64,000 nt of DNA from Plantago ovata (GCA_028274465.1 CM051458.1:37672744-37736743), one strand, 5' to 3'; shown: positions 46,898 through 59,361, counted from the stretch's first letter. A program made the numbers and translations. Notes: generated by a model from the sequence alone, not told the origin.

Positions 46898-47943
46898 ATA
46901 ACTTAATTATAACTTATTCAGTTACAACAAGTAATCTAAGAAACACAACTTTGAATACTTTGCAGTAAACAAGTTTGATTGTTTCTGGTGTCAAGACTTG
47001 TTCTTGTTCGAAAGAAAGAACACTTAACTAATTTCTTAGCCGAGTTTGTTCTACTTCTTCACAAGTAGCTTTTTCAAGCTTTAAGTCTTGGAACGGATCA
47101 ATGGCAGTATAGAGATTTTGAAGGTATGTGAGTTTAAGCACAAGTGAGAGTTTGATCACGTTGTTGACACACTTCAACTCTTCGCCGGATGACCTCTATT
47201 TATAGTGAAAATAAGGAGCCGTTTGAATTTTAAATTCCAAGGCTTTTGATCCTTAAGATGTCACTATCTTGCTTTTGTACTTTCAGCAGCATACTTGTTT
47301 GTCTTCTAGTCTTCATGTCCTTCGCGTGTAAGCTTTGCATTTAATGCATATTTGAATAGAATTCAAACAGTAACATTGGAGCGCAAATTCAAGTACTTTC
47401 AGCAAGGGGTCACATATGTTCCATCAGCAAGTGGTTAGTCTCAGTTTCAGCAAGCACAACCTACTCTGTCTTTCAGATTTTCACTTATGCAATGCTGTTG
47501 CTGAAGTTTTCCACTTTCTGAGCAACACGTGCCTTTGTAGATACCAGTCTTCAGCAATCTTCAAGTCTTCAGATCTTCAAATTGTTCAAGTCTTTAGATG
47601 TTCAATAATCTTCAAGATTCTGAGCGGTTTCTAAATGCTTCAATAGTTTGTTTGTAAAAACAAGTACATCGTCAGCAAATGCTTCAGTAGGTTATTTTCT
47701 TTCAGAAAATAAGATACATCATAAGCTACAGCATCAATAAGTTATTTTCTTTTCAGAAAATAAAATACATCATACGCGGTAAAAACCAACTTAACTAACA
47801 CCTAATCTAAGTCTTCAGCAAACGTTCCTCTTTTACAATGTCCTTAAAATTCTAAATTCCTATGGACCTTAAGAGTACTAGTTACTGGACTTTCCTTAAT
47901 TTAGCATGGTTAATTGCTCATCAAAATTACAAGTTTCCTAACA

Positions 47944-48172
47944 AATATCCCCCTTTTGATGTTAGCAATCCATGGCTAAATTAATTGTTACCCTTTTAGA
48001 GGTTTCTGATGTTGAATAAATCAGTTGATTAATGCAAGCATACTTGAATAATTAAACAGTAAGCATAAGTAAATTGCATAATAAAAAACCAATAAGAGTC
48101 AAAAGTTTCATTGCTGATAGTTATCTTTCAGAAGTTTACATGAAAATGCAGAGATAACTTAAACAGAATCAG
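47944..48172 (-). other. 3' internal end of Copia E
   Basis: In element orientation a run of A and G (ATCAAAAGGGGGATATT) directly precedes the LTR, the expected polypurine tract. The rest is AT-rich and non-coding up to the gap. Confidence 0.8.
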
Positions 48173-48272
48173 NNNNNNNNNNNNNNNNNNNNNNNNNNNN
48201 NNNNNNNNNNNNNNNNNNNNNNNNNNNNNNNNNNNNNNNNNNNNNNNNNNNNNNNNNNNNNNNNNNNNNNNN
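48173..48272. other. Assembly gap (100 N)
   Basis: A 100-base placeholder. Copia E sequence stops on its left and a truncated LTR of Copia D starts on its right; the left end and target duplication of D, and the body of E, are not visible. Confidence 0.99.
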
Positions 48273-48974
48273 TGTCGTTAGAAAATGGGGATGTAACACT
48301 TATCATCCCCATTTGTATGTAGCCATAATCCTGGATCGTGTCTTAGGTCAACTGCTTATTCAGAGCTGACATCGACGGGTCCACCAAGGATAAGGGGCAA
48401 CAAATGTGATGATAAAGTCCTGTAAGTCCAAAGGACGACTGGCATCACTTCGACAACTTACCGGTTCCCATAGACAGTTCGGTGTAGAGTATACATCGAT
48501 GGGAGTGTCCGGTGGGTACTTCCATTGTTCAATAATCCTTCTTCGAACAACTATGCGCAGTTATGGGAATGTTTCTCGATTTTCCAACAATCCGTTCCGT
48601 GGCCGTGGGATCGGCTCACACTTGCTCCAACAAGTATAACCTCCACGCATACTAGTCTCATCTGGTTCATTCAGACCCCTACATCCGAGATGAACCTCGA
48701 ATAGGGAGAGTTTGGGATGGATGATAACTCACATAGCTCCCACTATCTGTGTGATCGGTCATCTATCCGAGGGGACATGTTTAATATCAATACAGACAGA
48801 AATAGAGATATGACATGCTGCATGCCTGGTGTAATATAAATATGAAAGCGATACTCAATAGTAAAACAACAAACATATATTATATTACATTGACTTGTGT
48901 AATAGCACATATATGCCCTCTATAAGGGCCCCATGCCCTTAATAAGGACTGTCTCTAGGACATATACAGTATCA
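48273..48974 (-). repeat. 3' LTR of Copia D (incomplete at the gap)
   Basis: Matches 61960-62643 and ends CAGTATCA. The next bases (ATCTCCCACTTGG) are the reverse of a Copia polypurine tract CCAAGTGGGAGAT. A small inverted repeat, AAATGGGGATG / CATCCCCATTT, sits at about 48283-48314 beside the gap. Confidence 0.9.
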
Positions 48975-48984
48975 ATCTCCCACT

Positions 48985-50400
48985 TGGACTAGAGCCAGTC
49001 ACCTTTATGCCTAATACCCAGATTAGCATAATGTCTTAAGTGGACTTCCACTGATAAGACCTTGGTGAAAGGATCGGCCACGTTGTCCGTGGTAGAGACA
49101 CGTTCTATACTAACTTCTCCTCTATCAATAATCTCACGTATAACGTGATATTTTCTAAGTACATGTTTGTTCTTGTTTGTAGATCTAGGCTCCGTAGCTT
49201 GAGCGACGGCGCCCGTGTTGTCACAATAAATCGTTATTGGACTGGGAGCAGGAACAACCCTCAATTCCTTCAAGAACTCTGAAATCCAGACGGCTTCTTT
49301 CGATGCTTCTGATGCAGCAATGTACTTGGCTTATGTGGATGAGTCAGCAACCGTGGCTTGCTTAGAACTCTTCCAACAGACAGCTCCTCCGTTCAATTTG
49401 AATACGTATCCTATTTGTGACTTAAAGTCATCAGGATCTGATTCAAATCCAGCGTCGACATACCCAGACATCTTTAATTCTGGTTCTCCACCAAACACCA
49501 AGAACATCTCTTTAGTCCGTCGAAGGTACTTAAGAATGTTCTTTACAGCAGTCCAGTGAGGTACCCCTGGATTCTGTTGGTGTCGACAAGTGACACTAAG
49601 CGCATATGCCACATCGGGCCTTGTGCAATTTATTGCATACATTATAGACCCTACTGCCGAAGCATAGGGCACACGACTCATTGCATTTCTTTCTTCATTA
49701 GTTTTAGGACCATCCTTAACTGATAAGACAATCCATGCCTAGCTGGGAGAAAGCCTCTCTTTGAGTCGTCCATCTTATAACGCTTCAGTTTTTTGTCGAT
49801 GTAGGTGGACTGTGTCAATCCTAACATCCTCTTGGATCTATCTCTAAAGATCTTGATCCCTAGGATGTAGTTCTTTTCACCCAAGTCCTTCATCGAGAAG
49901 GTACTTGATAACCAAACTTTAGTCTCTTCTAGTATAGAGACATTGTTTCCCATGATCCACATGTCATCAACATAAATAATCATGAAAACAACTCCCTTGT
50001 CGTTGTGCCTAGCGTAGACACAGGGATCTTCCCTGCTTCTGATGAAGTCAAACGATTTGACAGCTTCATCAAAGCGGATATTCCATCTCCTTGACGCTTG
50101 CTTTAGCCCATAGATGGATCTTTGTAATTTGCATATAGCATTTGGCCTGGTTTTACTAATAAAACCTTCCGGCTGTACCATATATACCTCTTCCTCAAGG
50201 TTTCCATTGAGGAAGGCAGTCTTTACATCCATCTGCCAGATCTCATAATCATAGTAGGCAGCTATCGCAAGTAGAATTCGAATGGACTTCAATTTTGCTA
50301 CCGGTGAAAAGGTTTCATCGTAATCGATGCCATACCTTTGCGTGTAGGCTTTCGCCACAAGCCTAGCTTTGTGCATTTGTACCTTTCCATCGGCATCTGT
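48985..50400 (-). pseudogene. Copia D reverse transcriptase and RNase H region
   Basis: Reverse transcriptase blocks ARLVAKAYTQRYGIDYDETFSPVA, WQMDVKTAFLNG, LQRSIYGLKQASR and the catalytic YVDD are readable. RNase H follows with SRVPYASAVGSIMYA, IYCDNTGAVAQA and HVLRKYHVIREI. Its position after integrase is the Copia order. Broken. Confidence 0.92.
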
Positions 50401-50403
50401 CTT

Positions 50404-52052
50404 TCATTTAAAGACCCATTTGCACCCAATAGGTCTAACCCCTTGGGGCAAGTCTACCAAGTTCCAAACTTGGTTCTGGTACATGGAGTCCATTTCCATT
50501 TCCATGGCCTCTTGCCATTTGTCTGAGTCAATATCAATTATTGCCTCTTTGTAGGTCTCGGGATCTTCCCGATCTGAGCCGACATCAAGTTCACTGATGT
50601 CTTCTATCATAAGGTTTTGCTTCTGAGGTCCTTTTAGGATCCTCTTCGACCTACGGAGCTCGACTGGTTCTGGTGCTTTTCTTTTTTGGCTTCGTGTAAC
50701 ACGAACATTATCCGTGGGTACTGATGTAGCTAGTCGCGCCCCGCGACCCTGTTCCCTTGCGGGAGGCTGCTCTTGTGCAACTTGTTGCACAGGTTGGTTG
50801 ACAACGGGTTCTATTGGTGTGGTTTCAACTGTTGATCTAATCACAGGACTCCCACTGACTATGACATGCCTAGCAAGTGTCATATCATTACCCTTGTCTG
50901 CTTCGAAAGCTCCCACTGAACTTGAGTCCAAATCAGAAGATTTAGAGAAGTCATGTTCGCGCGTGTCAAAGTTTTGAATTTCTTCAAGTTCTATCATGTC
51001 ATCTAACCCTCTTCTTCGAGGTATTCAGCTTCTAAAACCTTGACGTTTCTAGATACGATCACCTTGTGATCTTCAGCATGATAGAATTCATAGCCTCTCG
51101 TCTGACGAGGATAGCCTATGAAATATACTTTGACACCCTTGGCATCTAACTTATCAGTGAGCATCAATTTGACTATCACAGGACAGCCCCAAGGTCTAAG
51201 ATAGCCCAGTGAGGGCTTCTTTCCCTTCCATAACTCATAAGGAGTTTTCTCCACTGATTTAGATGGTACACGGTTCATAATGTAGATTGTAGTTTGTAGT
51301 GCATATCCCCACAGATATTTTGGAAGAGTGGAGAATCCAATCATTGATCTCACCATGACTAACAGGGTTCGATTCCTTCTCTTAGACACACCATTTAACT
51401 GTAGTGTTCCAGGAGGAGTCCATTGCGATTGAATTCCATTTTCCTTCAAGTGGTCGATAAATTCTTCACTAAGGTATTCACCTCCTCGATCTGATCGAAG
51501 AGTGACTATCCTTAGGTTCAATTCATTCTCGACCTCATTCCTAAACTCCTTGAATTTCCCAAAGGTCTCGGATTTATTCTTCATAAGATAAATATATCCA
51601 TACCTTGAGAAATCGTCAGTAAAGGTAACGAAGTAAGGATAACCCCCACGCGCATGGACTTTGAAAGGTCCACATACATCGCTATGTATGAGCTCTAAGC
51701 AGCGAGTGGCACGAACACCTTGTCCAACAAAAGGTTTGTTCGTCATCTTACCCTTAACACATGATTCGCATGTACCATATGATTCAAAATCAAATGGTTC
51801 TAAGTAGTCCAACTTCCTTAGTCTTTGAATCCGTGTTTCATTGATATGGCCTAGCCGACAATGCCATAGATAAGATGGATTATTCTTCCTACTTGAAGAC
51901 GGTTGTTTGTTATGTATTTGAAATAAAGGTAGACTACTTTGCAAAATATATAAACCATTCACTAAGTGAGCTTTTCCATAATACTGATCATTTAATGAAA
52001 AATAACAAGTATTATTCACAAATCGAAAGGAAAAACTCTTATTGTCTAACAA
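50404..52052 (-). pseudogene. Copia D integrase and linker region
   Basis: GAG-pre-integrase [17 protein letters not shown] with CESCVKGKM, then the core [36 protein letters not shown] and [11 protein letters not shown], and [22 protein letters not shown] charged linker (50404-50997) leads to the reverse transcriptase entry TYKEAIIDIDSDKWQEAMEMEM. Broken. Confidence 0.92.
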
Positions 52053-53207
52053 TGGAATGAAATAATATTTCTGACAGTGGATGGAACAAAATAAACATTA
52101 TCAAGTTCTAAACATTGTCCTGAAGGTAAATCTATCTTGCTGCGTCCAACGCGTTTGGCTTCAACTGGATTGCCGTTCCTAACATGCAAGTCGATTTCAC
52201 CTTGCTTGACTAGCCTGTGATCAATTAGCCCCTGCACATTACTACAAATGTGTGAGCCACAGGCTGTATCTAATACCCAACCATTGGAGTCAAAAGTAGT
52301 CATGTTCATTTCAATAACAAACATACCTGAGCTAGAAGTCGATGGCTTCTTAGCTTGATCTACCCTCAACTTAGGGCAATCTTTCTTCCAATGCCTTTTC
52401 TGCTTGCAGAAAAGACATTCATCTGTGTGTACCGTTCCGCTTCTATTGAACTTCCTTTTCTGGTTCAGACGCTTACGCTTATCACTCGAAGTGTTAGCCT
52501 TGGCTCCCGACTTTCCCTTACCCTTAGCACCTTTGTTTCTCGGGTTTGGGTTAGACGGTTGCCCAACAAACATGATCGACTTTTCCTTCTTAGGAAGAGT
52601 TTGATCATATGTCTTCAGCAGATTATGGAGTTCGTGTAGTGTTACGTCCTTCGCTTTCATTGTGGTCAATGATGAACTGCGAATACGAACTCGGCAATGA
52701 TTGAAGGACAAAGATCACCATGATCTTATTCTCATCATGAGAACATGTTCAGAAATGTTCCCTCCTTCATTGAGCTTGCATCTGTGTATCTCTTTGATCA
52801 AATCAAATTCAACACTTTTTGCTTTCGTCTTAAAGAGCGACTCAAGATGCTTCAGCATCTCATATGGGAACATGCTATCATGTTGTCTCTGCAGCTCATT
52901 GCTCATTGCCGCCAGCATAATACACTGCGCGGATCTAGCATCCTCAAGATGCTTATCAGACTTTGCCTTGTTGGCTTGATTCCAAATCAGCAACTTGATC
53001 GGCAGTCTGATTCTCGGGACACACGGGATTAGCCTCGTCCAAGACGTACTCAATCCTTTCGTACCTCAGCACCAAACGTATATTCCTGATCCAATCTAGG
53101 AAGTGTGGTCCGGTCAAAATTTGCTTCTCTAAGACAGCACGGAGCGAGATACTCGCCATTTCTAATATCCTAAGGAGAAATAATATAGAACGAAAATAAT
53201 AAATCAA
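52053..53207 (-). pseudogene. Copia D gag and protease region
   Basis: Gag begins MASISLRAVLEKQILTGPHF with LDWIRNIRLVLRYERIEYVL. A zinc knuckle CLFCKQKRHWKKDC (CX2CX4HX4C) and the protease site VLDTACGSHIC follow. The longer frame start at 53207 adds residues ahead of the conserved methionine, and I prefer the inner start near 53159. Broken. Confidence 0.87.
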
Positions 53208-54449
53208 CTATTGAAATATTATTTCTAAATACACAGTCAACATAACTAAACAACAAGGTCCTTTAGCTGTTTAGCTCCCACTATTTTCACATATGCTTGC
53301 CCCCACAACAAACATACGGGTAATGTCCAACAAGTTACCGTAGTGGCCAAGATCCAAATCCATACTATGCTATACTCCAACGGGGGCTGGTCGCATAGCA
53401 TAATATGACCGGTAGGACTATCCAATTGCGTCACGCAACTCTTGGTTGTTAAATCTAATTTAACCCGATGCCCTACATATTGTACCTATCGAGGTTGCTA
53501 GATACAATATGCAGTAAGTCATAACCATAGGCTTACTCTAATCTGACGATCATTGCGAGTCTGTAAGACGAGGTCGCCAATACAAGAAAATGCAATGGAA
53601 GTTCAGAATTAAAGCACCCTATGGAAAGCATCCAGAAATACATACATACATATATTTTTGTACTTATATTGGTTGGGGCTTGTCGCTTGAGGGTTGTTAT
53701 CAGTCATCTACAAACAAATAAGGGTGTCGCCTACCCATCATGCATGAGCGGTCTACACGTAATGGATGTCGCCTATCCATTCTAGTTCTAAACGCGGTCA
53801 AGCACATAATGGGTGCCGCCTACCCATACATAAAATATGCGGTCCGACATATAAGAGGGCGCCGCCTACCCTCGCATGCATAGTGGTCGAACGGAAAGTA
53901 AAATACTTGGTATTTAAACATGCATTGTCAAACAATAGCATATCGAGCAAACAAAACAAGTAGTAGCCTATGTGGATGCCAAATGACTTCATAATTTCAT
54001 TATGAAAATTACAATCCCATACTTATAATCTCTATGAAATAATTGAAAATTTGAACTAGATTGAAAATCGAAAATTATATTGACCAAGTAGCAATTTTCG
54101 AAAACCCGAAGGACTTAATTGTAATTTTTGAAACCTTGGAGGTGTTAAATCTAAAATTTCAAAAGTAGAGGGACTAATTTGCAATAAACAATAAATTGAT
54201 AAATTATAAATAAGCCCGTTAACTTTATACTAATTAAATTTAACCCCTCTAGTTAAAAACAATTACAATTAAATCATATTTATATTCCAAATATAAAATT
54301 CAATCCTCAAAATTTTCAAAATTCGATTTTGGGTCCAACCCGAGAAAATATATATATATTAAAACATGGGACGGGACTAAGTCCCGTCCCCTACCGTGCC
54401 TACGGCACGCAGGCAAGGGCACCGCGGCCGCAGGCGCCCGGCGCCCGCG
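53208..54449 (-). other. Leader of Copia D, gag side of the H insertion
   Basis: About 1.2 kb without a gene: a tandem hairpin array (53722-53888), a long AT-rich part (about 53900-54360), then a GC-rich hairpin cluster (54368-54454) holding a 23-base palindrome on GGGACGGGACT and the hairpin CGTGCC-TAC-GGCACG (54395-54409). Confidence 0.7.
53722..53888 (-). repeat. Four-unit tandem hairpin array in the Copia D leader
   Basis: Units of about 46 bases, each with a short stem around GYCGCCT or similar and a following GCGGTC. Stems: GGGT/ACCC (53722-53736), AATGGAT/ATCCATT (53761-53781), ATGGGT/ACCCAT (53809-53827) and GAGGG/CCCTC (53855-53873). Stem bases change in pairs while the loop is kept. 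Confidence 0.85.
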
Positions 54450-54454
54450 GCGCA
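54450..54454. repeat. Target site duplication of element H (left copy, GCGCA)
   Basis: GCGCA, repeated at 60605-60609 right after the far LTR. Confidence 0.96.
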
Positions 54455-55714
54455 TGATGAACGTGTCAGATTAAATCAAATAAATTTGTTATTTAGCCAA
54501 AGGCAATCCACAACTACAACGAAAACCGTAGTGTAGTAGTAGAATGACTTGAGTGTCGTTCTCTCAGGACCATACTAGCTTTATCAAATCTAATTAAGAA
54601 TATAAAACAACAAATAGAAAGCAATAGGGGTTTTCAAGCAGATAATGGAGATTGGTGATAGTATGGTCCTTCTTAACATAATGGGTCGATAATCATGCAT
54701 AAATTCCTCGATCTTGCATAGAGATCTTTGAATCAATCTTGTGTCCTGTTGCAAGTATTAAGCACTACGAAGATAATAAGGGTCTGACTCATCAACAACT
54801 AACGTCCTAATGTGTTCCGTAATTATTCAACACTACGAAGATAATTGGTCTGATTGGTTGACAAGTGTCCAAGTGTGCATAATAATCAATACAACCTACG
54901 AGAATTTTGGTTGCAACTGATCAATGAAATAAAGCAATGACACGGAGTATAATGCGCGATATAGCCATTAGCATGATTATCTTCCCTCGCTAAGAATTCA
55001 TATACTACCACCAACGATAAATTTAGCTACTCACAATAGGCATGCAATCAATAGCAATCATAGAAGAAAACATATTGAAAGAATATAAAATAAGTAGATA
55101 AAAACTGTAAGATGCAAAGTTACCGAAGGTTGTCAATCTCCGGATGATTGCGATCCTACGCGCTCCAATCTGCTATGAAAAAGTATCCCCTAAGTTACGG
55201 AACTCCCAGAACAGGCCCTGGGAAGTTCCTACCTAAAACTATAGAGAGAGGTGAGAAAGTAGGCTTGGAAAGATATGATTTTTGGAGAAAAACTGAGCAC
55301 TATATATAGGCCCCGAAAATACACGGGGCGGTTCGCCCAGCCTGTGGCGGTTCGCCCCCGGGTAATTCTTGCGGAATTCCGCGTTTTCGACGCGTTTTTG
55401 GATTTCTTCACCTTTTCGGACTCGGTTTTTGACTTCTAGTAGCCTTCTAACCTCCAGATTCGGCCCCTAGACTTCAAATCCTATCCGGAAACCTTCAGAT
55501 ACTCCAAATAGGCTTCTGGAACACCAATTCCTTGTCAACTTCAATATAATTGCCTAGAAATCTTCGAATTTCAACCAAAACCTGTAAAATAAAATCTAAA
55601 GGGAAACGTGAAACTATTCTAATAAAATGTACTAAAATATAGCTAAATTAACATAGAGGATAGCTAAAATAGGTGAAAAAGACTCGAATGAAAGTGTAAA
55701 ATACACATTCATCA
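54455..55714 (-). repeat. 3' LTR of element H
   Basis: Starts TGATGAACGTG and ends TTCATCA. TATA-like box at 55300-55309; GGGCG-type palindromes at 55320-55365. Confidence 0.95.
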
Positions 55715-57275
55715 AACTCCCCAAACCGAACCTTTGCTTGTCCTCAAGCAACTAAGCTAGACTCTAATACAAAAAACATGCAAGACATAAAATGGAGTTT
55801 CATGCCAAATAAAAGGAACTATTCTACTGAATCTATCAAATAACATATGAACAAAAACCATATAAATCAAAGCATGAATTATAGGTTGAAGAATACCTCT
55901 ATTGACTTATACACATCCACATAAGCAATTATGTCAAGACAAGATAGTCTCTCGTAACATTCTCTACCTGGACCTAGTCAGTGACGACGTAATGAAGCAT
56001 GCTAAGATACGAATGGTTGCCCCGTGCCTATGAAACTGAGGACTTACTGCTGTTCCACCATGTTAAGACTTTCCCTCAAAAGAGGTCGAACCAGTACTGG
56101 CTCTCATCAAACGAAGGAGGGTTCCCTATAAAAGATAACTCTCCCCTATTCTACCCATCTCTCAAGTAAAGTCTTAAGCTATTCACCACTTCCTGAATGG
56201 CAGGACGAGGGTGGTCTAGAACAGATGACACTCAAGACAAAAAAGATAAAAGATAAAAACACGATTACGAACATTACAAAAAATGGAAAAGACTCAACAC
56301 TTTGCTAAACTGCTATTTGGCTTTCCTTTTTTGGACCCTTCTTTGCTTTTTTGGGGTCTTTTCTTTTTTCTTTTTTCTTTCCAGATTCTTTTTTTTTTTT
56401 CTTTTTCTTTTTTCCTGGAATTTTTCTTTCTTTTTTTTTTCGATTTTTTCTAGCCAGCAGTAGCATAACAAAAAGAGAAATAAAATGACTCACACGACCT
56501 CCCCAAACTCACGATACGAAAATTTACGGAAAAGGAAAATAAACTCACGATACGAAAATGAAAAACAGAAACAAGTCTATGATGGTGTAACCCCCTCCCC
56601 AAACCTATTCGGAAGAATAGGTTATAAACAAAGGATCACACAACCTCACACTACCTCCTTCCTAGGCATTTAGCAATCTCAAAGCATGGTGAAGACTTGT
56701 TGCCTCTTAGGTACATAATTACTCGGGAAAACAACCATAAGACCCTAACATGCATCATCCTATTATAAAGGCCTTCGTGAACCGCAGTAGAGAAATCACC
56801 ACTAAGTGATGTCGAGACTACCTAGCTCAACTAAGTGCAATACATAAATGTGACAAGCCAAGCGAGAAAAACCTCAAACAAATTCTTAGAGATGAAGCAT
56901 ACGATTAATGGCATAGTTGGTTGATCTACCCAATAAAAAGTTCAAAAAATTCGGCAAAAAACTCCATATAACATGCAAAACTATCCTAGGAAAGCAGTAA
57001 ACGTGCAAATGCAAAAAAAATTCACGAGTTTATCATAAGCAAGATAAGTATAAAGATAACCAGCGATAACCTCCTCCCCAAACCTGAACGTCCTCGCTCG
57101 TCCCGAACGTCGAAAGTGGATCCAAGGTGAAAGCTAATGCTTGTATAAGTGACCTATAATACTCAATCAAACTCGTGAGATAAAATCTAAAGCGGTAAAG
57201 AAAGCGATAAAATCTCCGGGTTGCCTCCTGGATAGCGCCATTGTTTAAGGTCTTTGACTCGACTCCTGTCCGCGC
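55715..57275 (-). other. 3' non-coding region of element H
   Basis: Terminal purine tract (55715-55727), hairpin GCTTG-TCCT-CAAGC (55736-55749), further purine-tract-like blocks at 56498-56509, 56592-56604 and 57071-57083, hairpin CCTATTC...GAATAGG (56602-56623), an oligopyrimidine run (about 56335-56450), and the post-ORF hairpin (57215-57232). It is the counterpart of 4803-6514 in A. No gene. Confidence 0.78.
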
Positions 57276-59222
57276 CTATCTCTTCTTTCTGCGGGTACTA
57301 GACTTCCCCTTCATCGATCTCCTCTCCATGCCATGAACCTGTGAATAAGAAAGAATATAGGCTGCAAGACCACAGTAGTGAGTAGTGAAAGAATTATCAG
57401 GCGGATCAGGTGGATCATATATGGCTTGCAACACATGTTGCTTGCCTTCCACTTCAATAGTGCAAGTTCTTTGGCAGATGTCCATCACGGAGCGTAGCTT
57501 AGTCAAGAACGTTCGTCCCAAGAGAATGACATCCCCCGTCCCAGGTGCAGACGCCGGCATAACTACAAAATTGGTGTATACAGATGCTTCACCAATCTTG
57601 ACCAACACATTTTTCACAACGCCTTCGGGTCTCACAAAGGATCCATCCGCCAGTTTCACAATAGCCCTATGGTCAGATAGTTTTCCAAGGTTACTCTTCT
57701 CAAACACATTCAAAGGTAGCACGTTCGAGTAAGATCCCGTGTCTAGTGTGGCACGTACATCTTCAAGTTCGCCAATCCCGACCTTAACATCGAAACTTTG
57801 AGGGAGTGGCTCGGGATTCTCTTGCTTCTTTCCACTCTCATCAGTACCAAGGTCCTTCTCTTCTTCCTTGGCTAGTGGAGGCTCTTCATCCTTGTAACAC
57901 TCGCACTTAGCAACTTGCTTAATGGTGATTTCCACTGGTTGATCTCCCACCAAGTTGATCGACATGGACCTCTCAGTGCTGCTATGTAACTTCCCTTGCT
58001 CTCTACTAGCTCTAGCTTCCAATTGATCCAGACGAGCATTGATCTTTGTCGAATCCTTCTCGTATCTCTTCAAAAACACTTGGGTGAAATCCACCAATTT
58101 CTGTAAATTATCCATGAGAGTTGCTGACTTGGATGTAGATGCTTCGTCCTTAGGAGTAGGATTACTACGGTTTCCCAAGTGAACATCTTCTCGTGCTAGA
58201 TCTGATCTACACATATGAGCCCCATGCCCATAATTCTTGCACACCCTACATACCTCGTTGGAGAGAGAAGTTCCGATTAGGCCACTTAGAGCTTTCCTCA
58301 TCTGATTGGCGAAACCTTCGAACCTATCGCCACTCACACCATTCACTTCATGCATTGGGATCTCCTGGTTTGGTGGGTCCTCAGGTCCACGCCTTCTAAC
58401 CATTGCTCTTGGATCCTTGGATTGAGATCCTTTAGCAAGCCTTTCGAAACATGCCCACACATCCTCGGCGGTCTCTTCCCAGATAGTACCACGGCATTGG
58501 AAATCCACCACCTGTTGACTCTCATATGTGAGTCCATTGTAGAAGTGCTGGACAAGATCAGGAAGCCCAAAACCATGGTGTGGACACTTGTGCATGAGGT
58601 CCTTGAACCTCTCGAAAGCGGTGTAGATGGTCTCATTATAGTCCTGTTCGAATCCTGTGATTTGCGCCTTAAGCGCGGTAGTCAATGTGTGAGGAAAGTA
58701 TTTCTCCATAAAAGAAGAATACACCTTGTCCCAGGTGTCTAGTGATCCGGCTTCCAGAGAGCCTAACCATGCCTTGGCTTTATCACCAAGCCCCAAAGCA
58801 AAAACCTTCATCCTTAGCTCATCGTCCGTTATCCCTGCTCCGGGCCTTGGAAGATTGTTGATAAAGTCGTCAATATCATTCAGGTATCCCATAACATCTT
58901 CCCTAGCCAACCCATAGAACCTCGGGAGTTGCTGGTACATGCAACTTTTGATTTCCAAATCTCGAGTTGCAGCAGAAAGAACAATAGCTGGACCTCTCAT
59001 CACTGCTTTGTTGGGTTGAACCCATGATTTCAGTGGTCTAGCTTCTGCCATTCCGTCGATTTGCTTGAAAAGACTGAGTAGAGATTCAGAGAAATCAGTT
59101 TCCTCTATTTCCTCTAGTGCGCGCCTTTCAAGTAGTCGCCTTCTTTGTTGGTAGACTCTATCGATCTCAGCAATTGAATCAGCAAGCGGTGTTCCTGCAG
59201 AACGTGTATGCGGCATACACAA
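57276..59222 (-). CDS. Element H gag-protease polyprotein
   Basis: One open frame of 648 codons. The start is MCMPHTRSAG at 59222, or MPHTRSAG six bases on, which aligns with the start of C2. Residues about 80-290 form the gag domain (DKAKAWLGSLEAGSLDTWD, FYNGLTYESQQVVDFQCRG). Zinc knuckle CRVCKNYGHGAHMC is at about residue 335. A coiled linker follows, then an aspartic protease with LDTGSYSNVLPLN near residue 495, and the basic end MKGKSSTRRKKR. It would form a particle and process itself but cannot copy or integrate DNA. Its closest relative here is the fragment at 22820-23996. Confidence 0.95.
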   Translation of the reverse strand: MCMPHTRSAGTPLADSIAEIDRVYQQRRRLLERRALEEIEETDFSESLLSLFKQIDGMAEARPLKSWVQPNKAVMRGPAIVLSAATRDLEIKSCMYQQLPRFYGLAREDVMGYLNDIDDFINNLPRPGAGITDDELRMKVFALGLGDKAKAWLGSLEAGSLDTWDKVYSSFMEKYFPHTLTTALKAQITGFEQDYNETIYTAFERFKDLMHKCPHHGFGLPDLVQHFYNGLTYESQQVVDFQCRGTIWEETAEDVWACFERLAKGSQSKDPRAMVRRRGPEDPPNQEIPMHEVNGVSGDRFEGFANQMRKALSGLIGTSLSNEVCRVCKNYGHGAHMCRSDLAREDVHLGNRSNPTPKDEASTSKSATLMDNLQKLVDFTQVFLKRYEKDSTKINARLDQLEARASREQGKLHSSTERSMSINLVGDQPVEITIKQVAKCECYKDEEPPLAKEEEKDLGTDESGKKQENPEPLPQSFDVKVGIGELEDVRATLDTGSYSNVLPLNVFEKSNLGKLSDHRAIVKLADGSFVRPEGVVKNVLVKIGEASVYTNFVVMPASAPGTGDVILLGRTFLTKLRSVMDICQRTCTIEVEGKQHVLQAIYDPPDPPDNSFTTHYCGLAAYILSYSQVHGMERRSMKGKSSTRRKKR

Positions 59223-59340
59223 TCTGAAACAGACTAGGAAAGTAGTATCAGAGAGAGATTAAAAAGGAAAACTAAAACTAGTAGAATTAGGAATCTAAAG
59301 CTGTAAATATAAACAAATTAAACAGAAAAAAGGAGTATAG

Positions 59341-59358
59341 TCCCCGGCAACGGCGCCA
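59341..59358 (-). other. Primer binding site of element H (tRNA-Asp)
   Basis: Reverse complement of TGGCGCCGTTGCCGGGGA, three bases from the LTR. The adjoining leader bases match element A. Confidence 0.97.
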
Positions 59359-59361
59359 ATT

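Larger units (their letters stand above)
21403..48172 (-). mobile_element. Copia element E: 3' LTR (split) and 3' internal end
   Basis: A minus-strand Copia element of the B/F family. Its 3' LTR starts TGTTGG at 21403, runs to 22010, and resumes at 46903-47943 after the C nest; both halves line up with the unsplit LTR of F. The internal end 47944-48172 begins with a purine tract on the minus strand (plus strand AATATCCCCC), confirming that this is a 3' LTR. Further body lies in or beyond the assembly gap. The five bases before it (GAGTC, 21398-21402) would be the target duplication in Copia B. No coding part is visible. Confidence 0.88.

Noticed and set aside
48406-48639. 77-residue frame repeated at 62075-62308
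   Set aside because: Both copies lie in the Copia D LTR; similarity is explained by LTR duplication.
53722-53888. Possible CRISPR-like or satellite array
   Set aside because: Only four diverged units with varying stems inside a retrotransposon leader, in a plant genome; neither spacers nor a long array.
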